Below, piece by piece: positions 56,991 through 64,000 of a DNA stretch of 64,000 bases. The notes beneath the pieces were generated by a model. The model made no database searches. It was not told the origin of the DNA and saw only the letters and a list, made by a program, of their open reading frames with translations. This DNA comes from Epiperipatus broadwayi (taxonomy: Eukaryota; Onychophora; Udeonychophora; Euonychophora; Peripatidae). How positions within the stretch are numbered: the first letter of the stretch is position 1; each line of letters starts with the position of its first letter. The translations under genes were made by a program, and so were the position numbers. The stretch is from NCBI GenBank assembly GCA_028023455.1, contig JAQFVV010000030.1, positions 514,501 through 578,500 on the forward strand, given 5' to 3'.

Positions 56991-58223
56991 CAGCAAGCAT
57001 ATTCCAAAGGAGATGGAGGAACTTATATGCAATGTTTTTGTAATCAAGCTGCCATACTGAAGTCATTGATGGCATTGTCTTTGCCAGAAAGCCAGATAAT
57101 CTCAATAATAAGAAACAATATACCAGTGGCGATACAACAAGCCATGTCGGTTAATTATAAAATGTGTATAGAAGACATAATAACATTATTGACAGAGATT
57201 GATTATAGTAGGGATAGAATAGAGAAGGAAAACATACTTGACAGAGATGTGGGAACAGTATCCAATGTGATGGTGAATAAAGATGAATTGACATTAGTTG
57301 GATCCAACCAGACTTGTCCCATCATAACTATAAAAACTGAATCTGTTGCAGCACAGACTTTAATTGATTCAGGGAGTCAGGTGTTCCTGATTTCCAGTCA
57401 TTTTTATTCACAATTAAAACAACAAACTCACCTGTATACATTGCCTCTAAAGAGACTGCAAGTTACATTGGCTAATGGTAAAAAGGCAAATGTAGAGACA
57501 AAGCAGGTTTGGATTCAGCTTCATCTGGGAAACATGGAAGTGGATCAAGTCTTTTTGATAATGCCTGGATTGATACAAGATATCATAGTGGGGACATATT
57601 TTCTTCATCAGCATAAATGTGTGCTTGATTATGGTCAATGCGCATTTCAGTGTAGAGAAAACATAATGCTCCTGGAGGGATTAAAAAAGGATCAGTCATT
57701 ACAAATACACTGTATGCACTCATTCTTAAACACCACTGAAGTAAAGAATAAGGTGGAACAGTCTATACTAAAGGGGACAGAGCAACACCTTTTAACACAG
57801 GTGTTGACGCAATACCACACAGTTTTTTCTAGTAGACCTTGGGCTATTGAAGGGTATGTTCATTGGATCAAAGTAAAGAAGATAAACCATTTTCAAAGTC
57901 GATCTTACCCCATTCCATTTCAATATAAAGCTGAGGTGGATAGTCAGATACAACAGATGATCGAATGGGGTGTTATTGGTAAACAAGCATCATCTTATAT
58001 TAACCCTTTGGTGGTAGTAAAGAAGAAAGATGGGATGGCTAGAATATGTTTGGATGCTCACCGTTTAAATGCTATCACTATTCCTGAAAGAGACATTCCT
58101 CCTACAATAACTGAAATTCTGGCTAGATTTCAAGGGAAAACTGTCTTTAGTACATTTGACTTCGAGTTATTGGCAGATACCTCTTCATCCATCCCATCGC
58201 CAATATACAGGATTTTGGTATGA
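56988..58223 (+). pseudogene. gag C-terminus, aspartic protease and RT N-terminus of Ty3/Gypsy pol
   Basis: 411 codons, the longest frame in the window. Residues ~1-75 are gag C-terminal helices (ILKSLMALSLPESQIISIIR). Residues ~118-210 are the protease: QTLIDSGSQVFLISS carries the active-site D-S-G, and DIIVGTYFLHQHKCVLDYG matches the I-L/V-G-x-x-F-L ... V-L-D end of retroviral-type proteases. Residues ~325-395 start the RT: IQQMIEWGVIGKQASSYINP, VVVKKKDGMARICLDAHRLN, TITEILARFQGKTVFSTFDF with the first catalytic aspartate. A frameshift right after FDF (about 58165) ends the true reading; the last ~19 codons are out of frame. No CCHC knuckle is present between gag and protease. The first codon is internal to gag, not a real start. 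Confidence 0.92.
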
Positions 58224-58334
58224 AGGGTATATGTATGTCTTTAAACAGATGCCGTTCGGGTTGATCATCAGTGGATCCAGGTTTTTAAGGTGCTTGGATC
58301 AGATATTGTCAGAGAAGGTTAAAATATTATAGTA
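58166..58334 (+). pseudogene. RT middle segment in a shifted frame
   Basis: Reads YWQIPLHPSHRQYTGFWYEG then YMYVFKQMPFGL and RFLRCLDQILSEKV, the conserved G-Y-x-Q-I ... F-x-x-M-P-F-G-L blocks of Ty3/Gypsy RT. It joins 56988-58223 upstream and 58335-58730 downstream only by frame changes near 58165 and 58325. Confidence 0.88.
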
Positions 58335-58730
58335 ATGTACATGGATGATGTGGTTATTGCATCCAGAAATATTGAAAAGCACTTGAAACATGTGGAGATA
58401 TTTTTGACTGAATGCAGTCAAAAAAATATCACGATCAACTTGCAGAAAAGTTACTTAGCCATAGATGAAGTGGCATTTTTGGGCTTTGTAATTGGTAAAG
58501 ATGGTATTAAACCCCATGTGGATAAATTATCTGCAATTGAGCATTTCCCTACACCTGCTAACAGATACCAGGTGAGGTCATTTTTAGGTCTCTGCAACTT
58601 TTACCACCAGTATTATGAAAATTTTGCTGTAGAATCATCATCCTTAGTCCAGTTATTAAGAAAGGACCAGAAGTGGTTTTGGGTTCACAACAGGAGCAGG
58701 AGTTTTGGCTCATCAAGAAGAATTTTCTGA
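58335..58730 (+). pseudogene. RT catalytic YMDD, thumb and connection
   Basis: Opens MYMDDVVIASRNIEKHLKHV with the second catalytic aspartate pair. It continues CSQKNITINLQKSYLAIDEV, AFLGFVIGKDGIKP (the F-L-G-x-x-I block), then PANRYQVRSFLGLCNFYHQY, which is the conserved R-x-F-L-G-L-x-x-Y-Y-R-x-F connection of Ty3/Gypsy elements. A frameshift at about 58676 puts the last ~18 codons out of frame. The ATG at 58335 is an internal methionine. Confidence 0.92.
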
Positions 58731-59374
58731 AACAAGTAGTTCTGGCTTACTCTGATTTTTCCCAAACATTTTATTTTCAAACTGATAGTAGCTGACATGG
58801 ATTGGGAGTAGTCTTATTCCAGATTGATGAGCAGAAACATCACAAGGTATTATATTTTTGTAGCCGTACCCTAACAGGGGCTGAAAATAATTATATGACT
58901 ATTGAAAAGGAGGTTCTGGCCATTGTATGGGCCTTTGGAAAGTTCAAAGAATTCTTGCTGGGCTCAAACATCATTGTTATTACTGAGCATAAATGTTTAG
59001 AATTTCTGAATAATAGTTACCTGACAAATGATCAGCTCATTCGGTGGAGCTTGATCTTGCAGAAATTTCAATATAGAGTGGTCTATTGCCCTGGCAAGGA
59101 TAACATTGTGACAGATGTCTTAAGTCGGCACCCCATAGATCTTTCACAGCATCACCTACACTCGAATAACTTAAGTATCACTGCGATTACATCAGTTATC
59201 GAAGTTTCCGTGGAACAGGATTTACAGAAACTACCAGAAATACAGGCAAACAATCTGGATTATGCTCTAATGGTAGCCTACAAGAAAGAAGCCACAAATC
59301 CCTCACTAATGGACCTATCCAAGTTAGAACAACAAGAAGGAGTTTATCGTATTGAGGACAGTGTCCTTCAATAA
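58676..59374 (+). pseudogene. RNase H domain and start of integrase region
   Basis: After the frameshift the reading is KKNFLKQVVLAYSDFSQTFY, FQTDSS, a TGA at 58793-58795, then HGLGVVLFQIDEQKHHKVLY. The stop falls in the T-D-A-S-x-x-G-x-G motif. NNYMTIEKEVLAIVWAFGKF holds the second catalytic glutamate. ITEHKCLEFL replaces the usual T-D-H by T-E-H, changing one catalytic aspartate. CPGKDNIVTDVLSRHP keeps the last aspartate and marks the end of RNase H. A hydrophilic linker follows to TAA 59372-59374. Confidence 0.9.
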
Positions 59375-59563
59375 AAGGTTACTGCAAAAGAAGGTTCCTG
59401 GAGAACCCTCATACCTAAAAAGATTAGGAATCATTTAATTGAATATGTGCATTGTCTATATGGACCTTTTACTATAAAAAATGGTCAGAATGCCTTTTTT
59501 CTGGAAGATGAGTCTGGAATTCAGGGGTCCTATAATGCCCATAGTCTTAGACCTGCTGAATAA
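59375..59563 (+). pseudogene. integrase remnant: zinc-domain start fused to GPY/F module, catalytic core deleted
   Basis: In the same frame as 58802-59371, past the single TAA, it reads LIPKKIRNHLIEYVHCLYGP. The K-x-R-x-x-L-I-x-x-x-H segment begins the HHCC zinc domain. Directly after YG comes PFTIKNGQNAFFLEDESGIQ and YNAHSLRPAE, which is the C-terminal GPY/F module of Ty3/Gypsy integrases, ending at TAA 59561-59563. The second histidine, both zinc cysteines and the whole DDE core, about 250-300 residues in the family, are missing. The junction falls inside YG-PF, where both parents would have a glycine. This copy could not integrate itself. Confidence 0.88.
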
Positions 59564-59683
59564 AGAATCAATAATGACAGGTAAGTAGAAAAAAATATCA
59601 TAGATGGAGTAAAGCCATTGATTGCAGTTAACACATATAACAAATGTCCAGCTGGGATTTTCCAGAGGGGGTTTAACATGTTT

Positions 59684-59709
59684 AGAAAGAAAAAAGAAAA
59701 AAAAGGAAG
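59684..59709 (+). promoter_or_regulatory. possible polypurine tract
   Basis: A/G-only run AGAAAGAAAAAAG... ending GGAAG. In LTR elements plus-strand synthesis starts at a polypurine tract touching the 3' LTR. This one ends 40 bases upstream of it, so the role is uncertain. Confidence 0.35.
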
Positions 59710-59748
59710 TTACAGGAATGTTTTTTTTTGATCAGGTATTGAGGCAGT

Positions 59749-61689
59749 TGAACCAAATTGATTTCCAATTCAATGGTTTCATTACTAATGTTAAAATTGC
59801 TTATTATTATTTAATAAAAAAAGTATTTGTAATAAAACATATACTCAGTTATATTTAAATAGGGCATTTTAATTTTTTTATAGAATTGATTTATATTTAA
59901 AAGAGTTTACTTTCACTACTTTGTTTATAAAATTGATTTATTTTAAAATAGTTTACTTTCATCGCCTGTTTTAATCAATTTGATTAAAAACAAGCAAGCT
60001 TGCTAATTACATATTACTGTTGCTTTTATTTTAATCATTTTTAAAGTTAATGCTAAAAAGCAGAGGTTTAATTGTATTGTCGTTTTTGTTTCAATATCCC
60101 TGGTTGGAATTTTTAAATTAGATTGAGCAGGAAATTAATATTTGCCTTGACTGAGGTATAGAATTTGTCAATAAGGAAGTTTTTTCATGGGAAATGTAGC
60201 GAGGTAACTATAGCCCACCAGAAAGGAAAGGTTGCTATTATTCTAGAGATTAAGAGAAAGTTGCTTGTTAGGAGAGGAGCAAGAAGCTGTTTTTAAAATG
60301 CTTAGTTCAACTTCTTATTAATAGCAGTTTGAACATTTAAAAGATCTTTGAAATTTGCTTTCAAGATGTCAACAAATGCTGCTATTCGCATTGGAAATCT
60401 TAAGATGCCGTGGTAATTCAAATAAGGATGAGCCTTGGGTTCCAAGCTGTTCTTCAATCATGCCATAAATCTCTGACTTAGACAGATTCCCAATTTGCTT
60501 CGACACTTGCCTTTGACATTAAGAGAAATCACCTGAAAGATGAACTATCATCAAAAGTGTGCACTCATCATGAAATCCCTAGAACTCTGCCTTACTATAA
60601 GCTAAACTTTTTTTTTTATTCTAGCCAGGGTAAATAAATTGCATTTAATTAAATCCCTGCTCAATCTAATGATAAGTATGTTTTAAAATGATATTGTTTT
60701 TAATTATTTATTATCTGTATGTACTTTTTCTAGTATTTAAAGTGTGTCTTGGATTCTTAGTTTTAAGATTCCAAGTTTGTTTGCAATATTTGTTTATCAG
60801 GGGATGCATTAGGAAATTGTATTTTATATGTTTAATATATACCTGATTATTTCATTAACTATTACAAAACACATTGGCAGTTTTCATAATCTTTATTTAT
60901 TCACCTGCCTTTAGTTGTAAAATAAAGAATCTTTAAGCATGTTTTATTTGCACTTTTTGTGCAAACAACAAAATATTTTTGCTGTCTATTTGTCAAGTTA
61001 TTTCTTCGGGTTGTCTGAAAGTAGTCATTTGTTTCTGGATTACATGAGATTGTAATCAAATATATTTTGCTGTTTTGTATGTGAGATCAACCATGTTTAC
61101 TTTGAATGTAGTATTATGTGCATCAGTCCTGCATCGTTTTAACAACAGTAATTAGAATATTACTGCTCGAATGTCCATGCTGGTTTCATTGATTTCCAGT
61201 GGGACACTAATTGTTTTATTATCTCGGATTCAGGAAGCTAGAGTTGTTGTTTGTTTTGTAATTTTACAACTGGCCAGCAAGAATATATTATCCTAACCAT
61301 TTCTTACATTTAAAGTGAGAGAATTTGTCTGCCCAAATGTTTAATGCCTTCATGTTTGTCATACTCTTGTGCACTCTCTGGTAAATACGCGTATGTTACT
61401 ATAAGCCACTTTTGTATTCGGGGATAGATATCTTCACTCTATTGCCCAACTTTTAATAAAATTAATAAATTGTTTAAACTTGATTTGGCTTATGTTTGTC
61501 TTTGTTCTTTGATTTTTCAACTGTCTAAACAATAGTTAAGATATCTTGTTCCCCCCCTGAGTTTAGTTCGGTGCATTTTGATTCGCATATCATGTCCACC
61601 CTTAAAATAAATGTCTAGTTCCTATTTTAGGACTAGTGGCGCCCCCATGGTCAGTATATGTGAATCTCAAAGATCTTCAGCCCGTTACA
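59749..61689 (+). repeat. 3' LTR, 1,941 bp
   Basis: Same TG...CA ends and collinear with 54008-55953, with scattered substitutions and small indels (for example TTTTTATTTATAG versus TTTTTTTATAG near the start). Confidence 0.95.
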
Positions 61690-62130
61690 ATATATATATA
61701 TGTGTATCTGTTTATCTGTAAAAACTAAAATAACTTAATGAACTTTTTATATTTGTTAGAAAACTAAAAAGTTTAATTTTTTTTACACATGATATCTGAG
61801 ATCATATAAAGATGGCAATTAAAAGTTAATATTAATGATTAAATTGGTATCTACAATTAATATAAACAAAATCTTATTTAGTACTTCCAATAAATTTATT
61901 TATCTTATTACCCCTATGAATAAATAACAATTGGCCAACTATTCAATACCAATAAACACAGCACATTCAAAGAATTTTTTTTAAAATACATATGTCTGTC
62001 TGCTTTATGTGCTATCAATATAGTTGCATTATTTTTATTTGAAGAAATACAGAATATGTGCAATGGTTGTTTAAGTTTGTAATTACAAATTTGTAGCTTA
62101 TGCTTGAATAGGTTGATAAATATTTCAAAA
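61690..62130. other. AT-rich spacer, nothing recognised
   Basis: Short TA run next to the LTR. The minus-strand frame 61914-62180 has no motif. Confidence 0.45.
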
Positions 62131-62511
62131 GATAGTGTGGATAGTGATGATAAATATAAAGTTGTATACTGTTTTTGCAATGAGACTGGTTGTAATACTA
62201 TTTATTATGGAGAAACAAAAAACTAAACAAGGTTGCAACAACATTTTTATTAATATAGGAAATCTAAAATGGAATCTCAGAATGTTTCAGTATTTTTTAA
62301 CCATGAAAGAAATGGTAAGCGTGATTGTTTTACTTAAATTATTATTGCTGTTTGCAATAAGTCTAATGATTGGAAGAGGAAATTAAAAGAAGCTTGGTCT
62401 ATTGCTAAGTTTAATGGTATTATTAATCAGTGTATTACTAATGTCCAATTGAGCATACACTGGAATATTAGTCATTCAATCGAAATTAGTCACCATGAAT
62501 CTGGCATGTGA
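62131..62511 (+). pseudogene. Penelope-like element, GIY-YIG domain to 3' end
   Basis: Reading frame from GAT 62131 to TGA 62509-62511: DDKYKVVYCFCNETGCNTIY then YGETKN. This gives the cysteine pair and the YYGET core of the GIY-YIG endonuclease. VSVFFNHERNGKRDCF corresponds to VFFDHEKTCNYKCTF of the 16490 copy. NKSNDWKRKLKEAWSIAKFN and GIINQCITN form the C-terminal end. Stops interrupt it after KN (about 62223), at two sites near 62240, and after CFT, but the frame is kept throughout. The RT part is missing. AAAAGTGCT (62515-62523) just after the stop may be a worn version of the GAAA-AGYGCT motif of other copies. Confidence 0.82.
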
Positions 62512-64000
62512 ACCAAAAGTGCTTGATGACTTAGTATTTATTTTTTATTTTTATTTACACTTTGTAATATTTATATGCATGTTGGATATTTACATTTGGA
62601 ACAGAATTGGTAATATATTTATTTTATAATAGTAAGTAAATAAATAAACAATGTGATTCAAATAAATTAAACATTTCAAAGTATAAGATTAATCAAGATT
62701 TTTTTTTTTTGTTTCCTTATAAAAGTGAAATCTTTGTTTGAATTTAAGGTCACTGATTATTTAAGGTTTCTATTTATTTTAATGTTCTATTTATTAAATT
62801 TCAAACCATGTTTTAACACTTATTTGTATTCTTGATTGACGGTTGATCAGATGATATGTAGATTAATTATCATATAGTAGAATAATCATTTTGGTGATTG
62901 ATTATCTATTTATTCTTAGATTATTATTGCTATTAATTATTCATGGTTGATTCAAAATAGTTTATGTATTAGATTATTTTCAATGGTAACAATGGTTGAA
63001 CATTTATTTCTACATGATGAAATATTTCAATGATATCCATAATTTAGAAAAGTTAAATGATACATTTTCCATTATAGTCAATAATTCAAATTAAAAAAAA
63101 CACAGTCCACTAGAGGGAGCCAAGGACTCCCATTAACACTGTTTCTGGCTCCCTGTTTCATTCTCTTTTTTCTAGTTCAGAGAATTAAAATTTCTCTAAA
63201 ACTATCCCTATTAAAAAGAGGAGTTTTTTTAGATCTCTTTTCATATACAAACTATATGAACAATGTAATCATAAGTAAGCATAATTTCAACTTTTATAAA
63301 AACGCTATGTAAATATATGGCAGCCACTAAAATTACAAACGATTTCTACAGAAATTTTACCTTTTAATGAAAATTTTCATTTCACTTAATTTTATTGAAT
63401 GAATGAGAGGGTCCAGTTGTTGGGAGGACTCCCAGGTGTCTAAATCCTAGTTCTTTTGAGGGAGGGTCTGGGATTAGGGTGCTGTTGTGATCATTACCAA
63501 TGTTGGTTTTTCTTATTCACAAGATAGAAAAAATAATGTTATTTATGGTGATTGTTTAACGTTATCATTATGAGTGATTTTATCCATGTATTATTGCAAA
63601 ATAGGTCACAGTTTGGCCTCATGATTCTAATTGCAAGTGATCCACCTTATTTAATTTTACTACTTCCAATGTTGCTATTGATAGGGTTGGTCTTTTACTG
63701 TTCATGTGATTTTCGTGATGGATTAGAATGGTTTTCAGCAGAGACATTTTTAAGCTTGGATTTTTTTTTCTTGTTCTCCATAGGTTTTCCATAATTTTTC
63801 CAATGTATTCAGGATTGCTCTCTTGTGAAGATATTCAAGGCCATTTGGAAAAACTAAACATTAGATTGATTTAGTCCATATTTTATGCTACCTCCAAGTG
63901 TTTTCCTATTTCTCAACTTTCCCATCATTGTACTTCTAAAAGACTATTCATATTTGATTTCTAGACTTTACAAATAATTCCTAATTGTAACATTCATTTG
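62512..64000. other. AT-rich spacer with one GC-richer palindromic site
   Basis: AGGGAGCCA (63114-63122) and TGGCTCCCT (63146-63154) form a perfect 9-bp inverted repeat. The left arm lies in CCACTAGAGGGAGCC, which resembles a CTCF site. The 80-codon frame at 63552-63794 is hydrophobic with no recognised motif. No gene supported. Confidence 0.4.

Larger units (their letters stand above)
54008..61689 (+). mobile_element. Ty3/Gypsy LTR retrotransposon, complete ends, inactive
   Basis: 7,682 bp with two long terminal repeats (54008-55953 and 59749-61689), each starting TGAACC and ending GTTACA, so bounded by TG...CA. The element sits in a TA run: ATAT(AT) precedes the left LTR and follows the right one, consistent with a 4-6-bp target duplication but low in information. 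The internal region encodes gag, aspartic protease, RT, RNase H and integrase in Ty3/Gypsy order on the plus strand. It carries several frameshifts and stops, lacks the integrase core, and shows no convincing primer-binding site next to the 5' LTR. The LTRs differ at perhaps a tenth of positions by eye, so the insertion is old. Confidence 0.95.

Noticed and set aside
57447-57986. Minus-strand frames opposite the LTR element pol
   Set aside because: Shadows of the plus-strand protease/RT frame.

Overview
This window reads as nuclear DNA of an animal with a very AT-rich genome (roughly a quarter G+C by eye). There are no operons, no dense genes and no host protein-coding gene I can support. What can be recognised is a graveyard of retroelements set in AT-rich DNA full of microsatellites. 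The mixture (Penelope-like elements with GIY-YIG endonucleases, non-LTR elements with C-terminal zinc knuckles, a Ty3/Gypsy LTR element, tRNA-derived SINEs, long (ATT)n, (GATA)n and (TA)n arrays) fits an invertebrate metazoan. I cannot name the species or even the phylum with confidence.

Layout. 1-5.6 kb holds two decayed same-strand copies of one LINE family (40-800 and 2436-5400). They are separated by a ~40-bp minisatellite and a dispersed repeat, and the second copy is split by a 521-bp element with terminal direct repeats and a target-site duplication. 6-8 kb has (ATT)n and (GATA)n arrays. At 8.95 kb sits a 110-bp tRNA-derived SINE with a perfect 19-bp target duplication. At 11.5-11.85 kb two Penelope GIY-YIG fragments face away from each other as an inverted repeat. 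13.7-15.8 kb has tandem and inverted repeats of unknown families. Further Penelope 3' ends lie at 16.5, 26.5, 35.1, 48.3 (minus strand) and 62.1 kb. 29.8-32.8 kb is a second, different LINE on the minus strand, interrupted by a (TA)n array and by a foldback element. 38-40 kb repeats the family seen at 15.3-15.8 kb. 41.7 kb carries a tRNA-Val-like sequence related to the SINE. 44 kb has a compound CTT/GTT/ATT array.

54,008-61,689 is a complete-ended but dead Ty3/Gypsy retrotransposon: two ~1.94-kb LTRs flank gag, protease, reverse transcriptase, RNase H and an integrase that has lost its whole catalytic core. Frameshifts and stops break it in several places.

The most interesting signals are structural RNA-like motifs. 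A hairpin-GAAA-AGYGCT motif follows the stop codon of several Penelope copies, and the best copy has a CTGANGA-hairpin-GAAA order like a hammerhead ribozyme. The small direct-repeat element inside the first LINE carries a GAAA-hairpin-GTC arrangement at both ends. No gene here appears intact enough to act; the elements do not work together except as a record of successive insertions.
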